Of a DNA stretch of 20,706 nt, positions 7,377 through 14,972 are shown piece by piece. The DNA is taken from NCBI GenBank assembly GCA_902496595.1, contig CABVBV010000022.1:1-20706 (forward strand). Reading direction: 5' to 3'. Source of the DNA: an uncultured Eubacteriales bacterium (GTDB lineage: Bacteria; Bacillota; Clostridia; Oscillospirales; Oscillospiraceae). The position numbers and the translations under genes were made by a program. Position 1 is the first letter of the stretch. Each line of letters begins with the position of its first letter. Below the pieces are notes generated by a model that was not told the DNA's origin, made no database searches, and saw only the letters and a list, made by a program, of their open reading frames with translations.

Positions 7377-8150
7377 ATGGAGATAAAGAAAGCGTCGGCG
7401 CTCTACTTTTCGCCGACCGGAGGCACTAAGAAGATAGCGGAGCGGATAGCCGCCTGCGCTTGCGACAGCTATGAGTACCTGGACGTGACGGTGAGGGCCG
7501 CGGAGCTGAGCTTTGGGCCGGATGAACTCGTTATACTGGCCGTGCCGGTGTACGGCGGGCGCGTGCCCTGGCCGTTTGCGGAGCGGCTGAGCCGCGTGGA
7601 AGCGAACGGCACGCCTGCGGCTGTGGTCGCGGTGTACGGCAACCGGGCCTATGAGGACGCGCTGCTGGAGCTCCGGACAATGGCGGAGGGGCGCGGTTTC
7701 AAGGTGATGGCGGCCGCCGCATTCATCGCCAGGCACTCCATCGTCCCCGAGTTCGGCGAGGGCAGGCCGGACGCGGCGGACATGAGGAAGGTAGACGAGT
7801 TCGCGCAGAGGGTGCGCGACAGGCTGGACTATGTCTCGCCCGAGAGCCTGCCGACAGCCATCGTCCCCGGGAACAGGGAATACAGGAAATATGACGGCGT
7901 ACCCATGCACCCGTCGGCGAGCAGGACTAAATGCGTGAGATGCGGCAAATGCGCCGCCGAATGCCCCGTTGGCGCCATCCCGGCCTCAGACCCGACGAAG
8001 ACGGACAAGGACAAATGCATCACCTGTATGCGCTGCGTGGCCGTGTGTCCGCAGTTTGCAAGGAGCCTCGGGGCAGTCATGCTCGCCGGGGCAAAGCTGA
8101 GCTTGAAAAAAGCCTGCGAAGAGAGAAAGGAGCCGGAGGTCTTCATGTGA
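7377..8150 (+). CDS. EFR1-type flavodoxin-ferredoxin fusion protein
   Basis: A 257-residue redox protein. The N-terminal half is flavodoxin-like, with the FMN phosphate loop SPTGGTKK at 12-19 and a loop AVPVYGGRVP at 55-64. The C-terminal part carries two 4Fe-4S motifs of the bacterial ferredoxin type: Cys186, 189, 192, 196 and Cys214, 217, 220, 224. This is the layout of the EFR1 family common in anaerobic Firmicutes, thought to move electrons between flavin and iron-sulfur centres in the cytoplasm; partners are unknown. AAAGGAGG at 7362-7369 gives a seven-base spacing to the ATG. The gene stands alone, divergent from the lipoprotein gene and convergent with the methyltransferase gene. It could be an electron donor for the radical SAM enzymes next door, but that is only suggested by proximity. 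Confidence 0.88.
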   Translation: MEIKKASALYFSPTGGTKKIAERIAACACDSYEYLDVTVRAAELSFGPDELVILAVPVYGGRVPWPFAERLSRVEANGTPAAVVAVYGNRAYEDALLELRTMAEGRGFKVMAAAAFIARHSIVPEFGEGRPDAADMRKVDEFAQRVRDRLDYVSPESLPTAIVPGNREYRKYDGVPMHPSASRTKCVRCGKCAAECPVGAIPASDPTKTDKDKCITCMRCVAVCPQFARSLGAVMLAGAKLSLKKACEERKEPEVFM

Positions 8151-8172
8151 CCCCGGCCCCGGCAAAACATAT

Positions 8173-8877
8173 TCACTTCTTAGCGAGGATGAGCCTGCAC
8201 CAGGACATCCTCGCTTTTTTGAAAAATTCCCCTCCCCCTCCGGAGCTGCCGAAGTTCGCCGAGAGAAAGCCCCCCGTCTCGTCCGGCCTGACCTTGTACT
8301 CCCGGCCGACGTACATGATGAGCTTTAGAAACTCCCCGTAGTCCTCACCGGCCTCGAGCACCCGGAAACCCGCAGCCTCGAGCGTTTCGGCGTAGCTTTC
8401 CACGGTGTCCACCCCCTCGAAGCAGGGCACGCCGCGAACCAGCGCTCTCAGCTCCGGCTCCGGTCGGCGTCTCGCGCAGAAGTCGCTTATGATTATCCTG
8501 CCTCCGGGTATGAGCAGCCTCGCGTACTCCCTCGCGGCGGCTGCCCTGTCCGGCAGCACCGAGAAAGCCGCCTCGCTGAACACTCCGTCAAAGCTCCCGT
8601 CCCCGAAGGGCAGGGCCGTCGCGTCCGCACAGAGGAAATGGCAGCGCTCCGGGCGCTCGCACGAGGCCCTCTCTATAAGCTCCGCGTCGAGGTCGACGCC
8701 CGTGACCTCGGCCCCGAGCCGCTCCGACAGGAGCTTCGAGGCCGCGCCCAGCCCGCAGCCCGCTTCGAGCAGGCGCAGGCCGGTCTTCTCCGTCCAGCCT
8801 GCAGCCCGGGCGGCGGAGAGCAGGTATTCCCCCCGGCCCGGCCTTCTCGAGAACACCTCTATCATCTTCTCAGGCAA
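8173..8877 (-). CDS. class I SAM-dependent methyltransferase
   Basis: A 234-residue Rossmann-fold methyltransferase of the UbiE/methyltransferase-11 type. SAM-binding motif I is LEAGCGLG at 37-44; GVDLD (60-64) carries the acidic ribose-binding residue; FLCADATALPFGDGSFDGVF follows as motifs II-III, and the motif around PGGRIIISD is also typical. The C-terminal tail (GSSGGGG then a basic stretch) is unusual and encodes the EFR1 terminator on the other strand. The TTG start at 8877 is chosen because GGGAGGTG lies eight bases upstream; the ATG at 8865 is too far from it. It is the last gene of the seven-gene operon, 29 bases after the GTPase gene. The substrate is unknown; operon context suggests a product of the ligase/radical SAM steps. 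It resembles, from memory, methyltransferases found next to DVU_1553-type ligases. Confidence 0.82.
   Translation of the reverse strand: MPEKMIEVFSRRPGRGEYLLSAARAAGWTEKTGLRLLEAGCGLGAASKLLSERLGAEVTGVDLDAELIERASCERPERCHFLCADATALPFGDGSFDGVFSEAAFSVLPDRAAAAREYARLLIPGGRIIISDFCARRRPEPELRALVRGVPCFEGVDTVESYAETLEAAGFRVLEAGEDYGEFLKLIMYVGREYKVRPDETGGFLSANFGSSGGGGEFFKKARMSWCRLILAKK
8182..8220 (+). terminator. rho-independent terminator of the EFR1 gene, inside an opposing gene
   Basis: Perfect arms AGCGAGGATG (8182-8191) and CATCCTCGCT (8206-8215), a 14-base loop and six consecutive T's (8215-8220). It lies entirely inside the 3' coding end of the opposing methyltransferase gene (8173-8877). Confidence 0.85.
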
Positions 8878-8906
8878 GGCTCACACCTCCCGGCGCGGCG
8901 ATTTTA

Positions 8907-10025
8907 TCAATACCTCGAGGCCCTGCCGCCGTTGCCGCGGCCCTCTTCCATCATGCCGAAGTGCTCGAGGAAGAAGGTGCGGGCCCTGAGGTTGTACTTT
9001 TCCGAAACGGCGTCTATGGCGTCGTCAACGACAGAGGCCATGAGCTCCGACTCGGCGGCGGCGCGGGCGTTAATTATGACGGAAACGGCGCTGTAACTGC
9101 CCGTGAGCTTCCGGTCAAACTCAATGGGGTAGTCCACGCCTATGAGGCTGGCCTTGAAGAAGTCCTCGCCCTCACCCGCGGCGAAGGCCTTGAGGTGCGG
9201 CACGTTCGCCCCGGCTTTTTTGAGGCCCTCGCGTATGCCCTCGAAGATGTCCGCGATGACGGCGTTGAAGTCCGCGGCCCTGTCCTCGCGCTGCTCGAAG
9301 AAGACCCTCCGGTTATACCAGCTGAGCAGGCGTTCGGCGGCCATGAAGGCCTCGGAGCCGTAGCCTATCTCGCGGTGCTCCGCAGCGGCGGAGTGCGTCA
9401 TGAGGAAGTCCACCACGGCGTCCACGCCCTCGCCGGTCTTCGCCGACATCGTCATCACCGGCGTGTCCGGGTGCAGCGTGCGGATGAGCGCGAGGCGCTT
9501 TTCCACTTCCGGCGCGGTCAGGAGGTCTGTTTTATTGAGCACGATGAGGTCGGCTTCCGCCATCTGCGCGTCGAGCAGAAAGCGCATTTCCGCAGGAAGG
9601 TTTAAGTCGCCCTCGCCCTCCATGAGCATCCTCATCCGCTCGGGGTCGACGATGCAGGTGAAGGGCATGAGCTCAAACTCGTCCGGCTCCCTCTCCACGA
9701 GCTGCAAATACACGTGGTCGAGAGCGCCGATGCCGCAGCCGGGGATGTCCGAAAAGATGACCGTCGCCCCGCCGGACACCAGCTGGCGCAGCTTGTCCAC
9801 GAGGTTCTCGTGCTGGTAGCAGATGCAGTTTCCGGCGATGCTGGTCGTCAGCACGTCGCTCGTCGCGGTGAAGTCCGCGTCCACGATGTTGCCCGCTCCG
9901 AGGTCGTTTGCGAGGATGGCCGCCTTTCCCCAGCGCTCGTTGACGGAGCGTGCGAAGGCGAGCATCGAAGTCGTCTTTCCGGCCCCGAGGAAGCCGCTCG
10001 TCACCATGTACTTTGTCTTTGCCAT
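8907..10025 (-). CDS. G3E (CobW/HypB-like) GTPase
   Basis: A 372-residue P-loop GTPase. Walker A is GFLGAGKTTS at 11-20, Walker B is DIPG at 93-96, and the guanine-specificity motif NKTD is at 164-167. The CobW-type metal motif is present in altered form: GNCICY (66-70 region, Cys67 and Cys69), where typical COG0523 proteins have GCxCC. G3E proteins insert metals or load and repair radical or corrinoid enzymes (HypB, UreG, CobW, MeaB). Here the likely client is in the same operon, for example a radical SAM enzyme. AAAGGAG lies inside the end of the sirtuin gene, and the two genes are four bases apart, so translation is probably coupled. The C-terminal half (about 230-372) is not one I recognise and may decide client specificity. 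Confidence 0.82.
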   Translation of the reverse strand: MAKTKYMVTSGFLGAGKTTSMLAFARSVNERWGKAAILANDLGAGNIVDADFTATSDVLTTSIAGNCICYQHENLVDKLRQLVSGGATVIFSDIPGCGIGALDHVYLQLVEREPDEFELMPFTCIVDPERMRMLMEGEGDLNLPAEMRFLLDAQMAEADLIVLNKTDLLTAPEVEKRLALIRTLHPDTPVMTMSAKTGEGVDAVVDFLMTHSAAAEHREIGYGSEAFMAAERLLSWYNRRVFFEQREDRAADFNAVIADIFEGIREGLKKAGANVPHLKAFAAGEGEDFFKASLIGVDYPIEFDRKLTGSYSAVSVIINARAAAESELMASVVDDAIDAVSEKYNLRARTFFLEHFGMMEEGRGNGGRASRY

Positions 10026-10029
10026 CTTT

Positions 10030-10791
10030 TCAGTTTTCTCCTTTCGCTATCGTCCTCATTATTATCTCAAAGGCCGGGGCTATGCGTCCCCGCGCCACCA
10101 CCTCGGCCCTGTCGTCGAAGGGCGTCGGCTCGGCGTTAATTATGACCATCTTTCCCCTGAACCTGTCCAGCAGCCTCGGCGCGCTCGACACCTTGAGCGA
10201 TGTCCCGCCTATGACCAGCAGGTCGGCCCGGCTCAGCTCCCGCACCGTCTCCATTACGACGCCCATGTCCGGCACCTCTCCGAAGAGCAGGATGCCGGGC
10301 CTCACCATGCCGCCGCAGCGCTCGCAGCGCGGGACTCCCTCGCAGTCGGCCACCTTCTCCGGCGGATAGCCCTGCCCGCAGTCCACGCAGTAGTTCACAT
10401 ACACGTTCCCGTGTATATCCAGCACCCGGCGGCTGCCCGCCCGCTGGTGCAGGCAGTCCGCGTTCTGGGTCACTACGCATTTAATGTACCCCAGCCGCTC
10501 CAGCTCCGCCAGCGCGTAGTGGACGCTGTTCGGCGGCGCGGAGAGGTCGAGCAGCTCCCTGCGGTAGAAGTCGAAGAACTTCTCCGGCTGCTCCCTCATG
10601 AACCGCGGCGTAAGTATCTCCTCCGGCGTCGCGCCGTAGCTGCTCGGGCGGTTGTACAGCCCGGTCTGACGGCTCCTGAAATCCGTCAGCCCGCTGTCGG
10701 TCGAGACCCCGGCCCCTCCGAAGAACACGGCGTAGTCCGCGCCCCTTATCAGCTCCGCCGCACGCAGGCAGGCGTCTTCAAAGCCCCTCAT
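10030..10791 (-). CDS. sirtuin NAD-dependent deacylase
   Basis: A 253-residue Sir2-family protein. GGAGVSTDSG (25-34) binds NAD, QNAD at 109-112 replaces the more common QNID, His127 in HGN is the catalytic base, and Cys135, 138, 156, 159 form the zinc site. TDFR at 36-39 replaces the usual PDFR. Sirtuins remove acetyl or longer acyl groups from lysines. In other bacteria (CobB-Acs) they reactivate AMP-forming acyl-CoA ligases, and this operon encodes such a ligase (12307-13638), which makes control of that ligase an attractive inference. The start ATG overlaps the stop of the preceding small gene as ATGA. An open frame continues upstream to 10893, but it would overlap that gene entirely and lacks support. 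Confidence 0.85.
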   Translation of the reverse strand: MRGFEDACLRAAELIRGADYAVFFGGAGVSTDSGLTDFRSRQTGLYNRPSSYGATPEEILTPRFMREQPEKFFDFYRRELLDLSAPPNSVHYALAELERLGYIKCVVTQNADCLHQRAGSRRVLDIHGNVYVNYCVDCGQGYPPEKVADCEGVPRCERCGGMVRPGILLFGEVPDMGVVMETVRELSRADLLVIGGTSLKVSSAPRLLDRFRGKMVIINAEPTPFDDRAEVVARGRIAPAFEIIMRTIAKGEN

Positions 10792-10982
10792 GCGGCCCCG
10801 TTCAGCGCCGCGCAGAGGGCCTCGACGTCCACTCCCGTCTCCTCCGCGAGCCGCTCCATCGTCCACATGACCGTGTTCTCGTCCACGCAGCACAGGCCGA
10901 GGCTCATGAGCGCGGCGTACAGCCTCGGCTCCGCCGAGAGCGCCATGCCGACCGTCGTGTCGGCGGTTATCTTGAGCTTCAT
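10788..10982 (-). CDS. DUF1858-like small protein
   Basis: A 64-residue protein resembling the DUF1858 domain (also at the N-terminus of ScdA-like and hybrid-cluster-related proteins): an ITADTTVG start, a helix ending in MSLGL, then a Cys pair and a helix LAEETGVDVEALCAAL. Most family members I recall have a short CxxC-type motif after the glycine; here it is adjacent Cys31-Cys32. The function is unknown; DUF1858 proteins often accompany redox and anaerobic metabolism genes. GAGGAGG lies six bases before the ATG. The gene sits 11 bases after the radical SAM gene and its stop overlaps the sirtuin start by four bases. Confidence 0.75.
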   Translation of the reverse strand: MKLKITADTTVGMALSAEPRLYAALMSLGLCCVDENTVMWTMERLAEETGVDVEALCAALNGAA

Positions 10983-10993
10983 GCCGCGCCTCC

Positions 10994-12310
10994 TCAGTTA
11001 GTATACAGCCTGCGCCCGTCCGCGCTTGTGAGATGGAAGGCGCAGAAGGGTATGAGCGTGCAGTCCGACCGCACGATGTGTACGCAGCAGCCGTGCAGCC
11101 TGCCGAGGTCTATGTTCCACACGTCCTGGAAGCCCATGCCGGATATGCAGAACGAGTGCGTCAGCGTCCGCACGGCAAAGCGCATGAGCGGCGTGTCCAT
11201 CGCCTGCCCCTCTTGGCCCATCCAGCGCTTCACCGTGTATTTGTTCGTCTTTTGCACGAAGTCCGTGCGCTCCGTGTCCGCGTCGTTCTGGTCGAAGCGG
11301 CTCATGGGCACGAGGCGGCCGTTTTCGTCGAGGTAATAGGTGCTCGAGAAGTCGCAGTGCGGGTCGAACTGCTTTCTCGGGACGAAATGCTCCATTTTAA
11401 GCTCCGGGCACTGCTCGCAGAGGGCGTGTATGACGTCAGAGAGCCCGCAGCGGCTCTCGTCCGGCGGCGTCTGCCCCGGGAAGCGCCCGAAGTAGCTCAC
11501 CGGCTGGAAGTGTATGCCCCGTATGGTGGGAATGTGCCCTTTTGCAAACTCCACGATCTCGCCTATCCTGTGCAGGTTCACGCCGGGTATGACCACGGGC
11601 ACGAGCAGGACTGCGAGGCCCGCCGCCTCGCAGTTGGCTATGGCCCTGAGTTTAATATCCAGCATCTCGCGGCCCCGGATGTGCCGGTAGATGCCGTCGT
11701 CGAGGCCGTCGAACTGGAGATATATGAGGTCGCAGCCCGCGTCTTTGAGCGCCCGGGCGTAGCCCGGCACGTTCGCGAGCTTTATGCCGTTCGTGTTCAC
11801 CTGCAGGTGTACGACGCCCAGCTCCTTGCCGAGCCTCACTATCTCCGGCAGGTCGTCCCTCACCGTCGGCTCGCCTCCGGAGAGCTGGACGCTGCAATAG
11901 GGGTTCGAGGCCAGCGCCGCGGCGTACATCCGGCGTATCTGGGCGAGATCCGGCTCGAATTTTTCCGCGTTCGCGTCGGCGAAGCAGATCTTGCAGTTCA
12001 TGTTGCAGCGGTAGGTAATTTCGAGTATGCTCGTGCAGGTGCCGCTGCGGTGCTCGTCGCAGAGGCCGCAGTCGAAGGGGCAGCCGCGCTCGCCGAGGGG
12101 CCGGCCCCTGTCCTTCGCCGGGGCGTGGACGCCCTGACGGAGCCAGCTCTCGTACATATCCGCGTCGCGCCAGAAGAGCACCTTGAACCGCCCGTGCTCC
12201 GGGCAATCCTTCACCATATACGCCCTGCCGTCTATCCGCTCGTACCTCGCCGGTATCCTTTTCAGGCAGACGGGGCAGAGGCTCTCGGTCTCGTGCAGTA
12301 TCCCGCTCAT
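10994..12310 (-). CDS. Tes/COG1964-like radical SAM enzyme, copy 1
   Basis: A 438-residue radical SAM protein. The SAM-cluster motif is Cys102-x3-Cys106-x2-Cys109, followed by SGGEPT. The N-terminus carries a rubredoxin-like set (Cys12, Cys15, Cys36 in CPEHG) and a second CX3CX2C at Cys77, 81, 84 (GCPFDCGLC), which predicts an extra metal centre. FQDVWNIDLGRL (394-405) and Cys408, 409, 417, 423 lie at the C-terminus. This layout is that of COG1964, the family of the archaeal tetraether lipid synthase Tes and of MJ0619. Tes joins lipid chains by C-C bond formation; what this one does is unknown. The ATG overlaps the ligase stop as ATGA. From memory it also resembles the family NCBI labels TrsS, some members of which are selenoproteins; here only Cys is seen. 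Confidence 0.84.
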   Translation of the reverse strand: MSGILHETESLCPVCLKRIPARYERIDGRAYMVKDCPEHGRFKVLFWRDADMYESWLRQGVHAPAKDRGRPLGERGCPFDCGLCDEHRSGTCTSILEITYRCNMNCKICFADANAEKFEPDLAQIRRMYAAALASNPYCSVQLSGGEPTVRDDLPEIVRLGKELGVVHLQVNTNGIKLANVPGYARALKDAGCDLIYLQFDGLDDGIYRHIRGREMLDIKLRAIANCEAAGLAVLLVPVVIPGVNLHRIGEIVEFAKGHIPTIRGIHFQPVSYFGRFPGQTPPDESRCGLSDVIHALCEQCPELKMEHFVPRKQFDPHCDFSSTYYLDENGRLVPMSRFDQNDADTERTDFVQKTNKYTVKRWMGQEGQAMDTPLMRFAVRTLTHSFCISGMGFQDVWNIDLGRLHGCCVHIVRSDCTLIPFCAFHLTSADGRRLYTN

Positions 12311-13638
12311 TCCGCTTCCCTCTCAAGTATCCGCTTCTTCTCGTAGCAGCGCTCCCGCAGCGCCCCGCAGGGCAGCAGCTTTATCTCCACCTCCGGCGCA
12401 CCCTGCATGAAGGGCAGGGCCATGAGCCGGGCCTTGAGCGCTTCCGAGTCGAAATTCTCCGTGTCAAGGCACTCGATGTCGAGGCTTATCCTCCCGTCCT
12501 CGAGGAAGATGCGGTAGTCCAGCAAACCCTCCGTCGCGAACAGCACCTCGTCAAAGAGCGCGGGATAGATATAGTGCCCGTTGTACTCCGTCGCTCCCTC
12601 GCGGCGCCTTCTGATGTGCCCGAGGGTCATGAGATGGCTGCCGCAGACGCTCCGGCTGAGCGTGGCGATGTCGCCCGTGCGGTAGCGGATGAGCGGCATA
12701 CACTCCCTCGCTATGTTCGTCAGCACGACCTCGCCCTCGGCGCCCTCGGGCACCGGCTCGCCCGTCTCGGGGTCGACGACCTCGACGATGTGGTTCAGCT
12801 CGTCGTAGTGGTAGCCGGGGCAGGTGTCGCAGTCCACGGCGAGGCCCCAGCCGCTCTCGGTGAGGCCGTAGTGCGTCGAGACGCGGCAGCCCCAGGCTGA
12901 GTGCAGGTAGTTTACCATGCTGTCCGGGATGTTCGACATGGTTATGAAGATGCACTTCATGCCCACGGTGCGCAGGTCGTGCTCCTGCGCGAGTATCTTC
13001 GTGGCGCGGTATATGGTGATGGCGTCGCCGAACCAGACGTTCACGCCGTGCTCCGTCGTGGCCTTCCAGATGTCCTCCGGGCTGTCCTGCAGATCCGCCG
13101 TCCAGCCCTGCATACCGAAGTCCACGAGGCTCTTTGCCAGTATGCTGCCTATGCCCCGGCCCTGCGAGTTCTGCAAAAACACCAGCACCCTGGCCTCGTT
13201 TCGGTCGACGACGGTGTTCATGCCTCGGGGCAGGAAGTCCAGTATCTTCTGAATGTCGCCCATCGAGAAAAAGATGCGCTTTTTGAGCCCCGTGGAACCG
13301 GAGCTGTAAAACACCACCGGCTTCTCCACCTCGGACTGCGAGGTACACAGCAGACCGTAGCCGCCGAGAGCTATGTCCTTCGGCCAGGTGAACGGCAGCT
13401 TTGCGATGTCGCCCAGGCTGCGCACGTCCCCGGCGCTCACCCCCGCCGAAGCGAATAGCCGCTTGTAAAACGCGCTCTTTTCCGTCACCATCCGCACCGT
13501 CTTCTGCAGCTGCCAGAGCCGGTAGGCGTCGAAGGCCGCGTCGTCTATCTTCTCGGGCCTCGGCCCGTCGTAGGCCGCGTCCGCGTCCATCCTCATTTTG
13601 CACAGGCCGTAAAGCCCCTCCTGCAAACTGACGCTCAT
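12307..13638 (-). CDS. PaaK-like AMP-dependent acyl-CoA ligase
   Basis: A 443-residue adenylate-forming enzyme of the phenylacetate-CoA ligase type, which at about 430-445 residues is shorter than the acetyl-CoA synthetase type. The phosphate-binding motif is SSGSTG at 112-117, HYGLTES follows near the middle, YRTGD is at 319-323, and a C-terminal Lys434/435 (in EKKRI) is in place for catalysis. It should activate a carboxylic acid to an acyl-AMP and then a thioester; the acid is unknown. AGGGGGA lies about eight bases before the ATG. It sits between two radical SAM paralogues, 12 bases after the first and overlapping the second by four bases, so the three are tightly coupled. It resembles, from memory, the DVU_1553 ligase family. 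Sirtuin control is possible (see the gene at 10030). Confidence 0.85.
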   Translation of the reverse strand: MSVSLQEGLYGLCKMRMDADAAYDGPRPEKIDDAAFDAYRLWQLQKTVRMVTEKSAFYKRLFASAGVSAGDVRSLGDIAKLPFTWPKDIALGGYGLLCTSQSEVEKPVVFYSSGSTGLKKRIFFSMGDIQKILDFLPRGMNTVVDRNEARVLVFLQNSQGRGIGSILAKSLVDFGMQGWTADLQDSPEDIWKATTEHGVNVWFGDAITIYRATKILAQEHDLRTVGMKCIFITMSNIPDSMVNYLHSAWGCRVSTHYGLTESGWGLAVDCDTCPGYHYDELNHIVEVVDPETGEPVPEGAEGEVVLTNIARECMPLIRYRTGDIATLSRSVCGSHLMTLGHIRRRREGATEYNGHYIYPALFDEVLFATEGLLDYRIFLEDGRISLDIECLDTENFDSEALKARLMALPFMQGAPEVEIKLLPCGALRERCYEKKRILEREAE

Positions 13639-13650
13639 GCCAAAATCCCC

Positions 13651-14910
13651 CTAGTCTATGCCCGGCAGCAGCCTCGCGCCGCCGCAGCCGGTGAGATATT
13701 TCGCGCAGAGCGGCACCGTGACTCCGCCCTCGCCTATGATCTGTATCGAACAGCGCCGAAGCCGCATGAGGTCGATGTTCCCCGAGTCCTGGAAGGCCAT
13801 GCCCCCCACCGTGAGCAGCTCCGTCTTCGACGGCAGCCAGCTCCGCTTCAGCGTGTCCCGCAGGCGCTCCACGCCCGGAGCGGGCTTCGTCTCCCGGCTC
13901 GTCAGCGGGCGAAGGCGCCCCTCCCTGTCCTTCATATAGCAGGCGTTGAAGGAACACTGGGGATGCTCATAGTGCCCGGGCGAGAAGTCCTTCGCGGAGA
14001 TGTCCCCATGCTGCCGCTCGAGCCGCCTTATGACCCCGGGTATCGTTATCCGCTTCGACTCCGCCCCCTCGGGATAGATGCCGAACCAGCTCACAGGCTG
14101 GAAATACACCCCCCTCACAGCCGGCATATGCCTCCTGGCATAGTCCACGATGGCGCCCAGCTCCCCGTCGTTCTCCCCAGGTATGACGCAGCAGACCAGC
14201 ACCACCGCAAGCCCCGCCGCCGCACTGTTCTCCACCGCACGCTCCTTTATGTCCAGCATCGGCCTGCCGTACTTCGCCAGATACGGCTTCTCCGTCAGGC
14301 CGTCAAAGCCCAGATACACCGTCGTGACTCCGCTCTCCCTGAGCCGCGCACAGAGCTCGGGAGACGAGGCCAGCTTTATCCCGTTGGTGTTCAGCTGGAT
14401 GAAATCGAAACCCATGTCCCGAGCCATGGACGCCAGCTCGCAGATGTCTCCCCTCACGGTCGGCTCGCCTCCGCAGAGCTCCAGCAGGGCGTTCTCCCCC
14501 GCCCTCTCTCGGTAGCCCTCCAGCCTCCTGCGGCACTCGTCGAGGCCCGGCTGCCTGAGCGGCTCGCCGTGGTCTCTCGTAAAACACACCGGGCAGTCCA
14601 TGTTGCAGGCGTTCGTCGTCATGAGCGCCGCGCTCGCCGGCCGGCAGGACGCGCAGGCCGCAAAGTCCCCGACCAGCGCCTCCGCCTCCGCCTCAGTCTG
14701 GGGCAGCTTCGATACGTCCAGCCCGCCCAGCCTGAGCCACTCGGCGTAGTTTTCACCGGAGTCCTCCCAGACCAGGGAGCGGAAATGCCCGTGCTCCGGG
14801 CAGCTCTTCTCCATATATACAGCCTCTCCGTCCTCGCGCAGAGCCGCAGTCACGCGGCGCAGGCAGGCGGGGCAAACGCTCTCAGTGTAGTATAACAGCC
14901 TTCCGGCCAT
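13651..14910 (-). CDS. Tes/COG1964-like radical SAM enzyme, copy 2
   Basis: A 419-residue paralogue of the radical SAM protein at 10994. The SAM-cluster motif is again at Cys102, 106, 109, followed by CGGEPT, and the N-terminal CPAC (13-16) and CPEHG (Cys37) match. In place of copy 1's GCPFDCGLC it has only CASC (Cys86, Cys89), so the second cluster motif is partly lost. FQDSGNIDLMRL (373-384) matches the C-terminal signature, with Cys387 and Cys402. The ATG at 14910 is chosen because GGGGGGA is about six bases upstream and the first residues (LLYYTESVCPAC) align with copy 1. A longer open frame to 14982 would run through the promoter. It is the first gene of the operon and lies 12 bases before the CoA ligase. 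Confidence 0.82.
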   Translation of the reverse strand: MAGRLLYYTESVCPACLRRVTAALREDGEAVYMEKSCPEHGHFRSLVWEDSGENYAEWLRLGGLDVSKLPQTEAEAEALVGDFAACASCRPASAALMTTNACNMDCPVCFTRDHGEPLRQPGLDECRRRLEGYRERAGENALLELCGGEPTVRGDICELASMARDMGFDFIQLNTNGIKLASSPELCARLRESGVTTVYLGFDGLTEKPYLAKYGRPMLDIKERAVENSAAAGLAVVLVCCVIPGENDGELGAIVDYARRHMPAVRGVYFQPVSWFGIYPEGAESKRITIPGVIRRLERQHGDISAKDFSPGHYEHPQCSFNACYMKDREGRLRPLTSRETKPAPGVERLRDTLKRSWLPSKTELLTVGGMAFQDSGNIDLMRLRRCSIQIIGEGGVTVPLCAKYLTGCGGARLLPGID

Positions 14911-14936
14911 GGAAATCCCCCCAAGTAAACACAATG

Positions 14937-14972
14937 CGGCCCTCCGCAGTATGATAGCACGGCGGAGGGCCG
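14937..14972 (-). terminator. hairpin after lpdA, overlapping the operon promoter
   Basis: Perfect 11-base arms CGGCCCTCCGC (14937-14947) and its complement (14962-14972), loop of 14 bases. On the - strand it is followed by CATTGTGTTTACTT, which is moderately T-rich. It lies 24 bases past the lpdA stop and probably ends the MFS-lpdA transcript. The loop contains the -10 box of the next operon. Confidence 0.55.

Noticed and set aside
10792..10893. upstream extension of the sirtuin frame
   Set aside because: It would overlap the DUF1858-like gene, which has a strong ribosome site; the ATG at 10791 with ATGA coupling is better and gives a normal sirtuin N-terminus.
10994..12310. a selenocysteine codon in the radical SAM gene, as in some related proteins
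   Set aside because: The frame is fully open with Cys codons at the conserved spots and no internal TGA.
12551..13957. 468-residue open frame on the - strand in another frame
   Set aside because: Gly/Arg/His-rich shadow overlapping the CoA ligase and the end of radical SAM copy 2; no recognisable motif.
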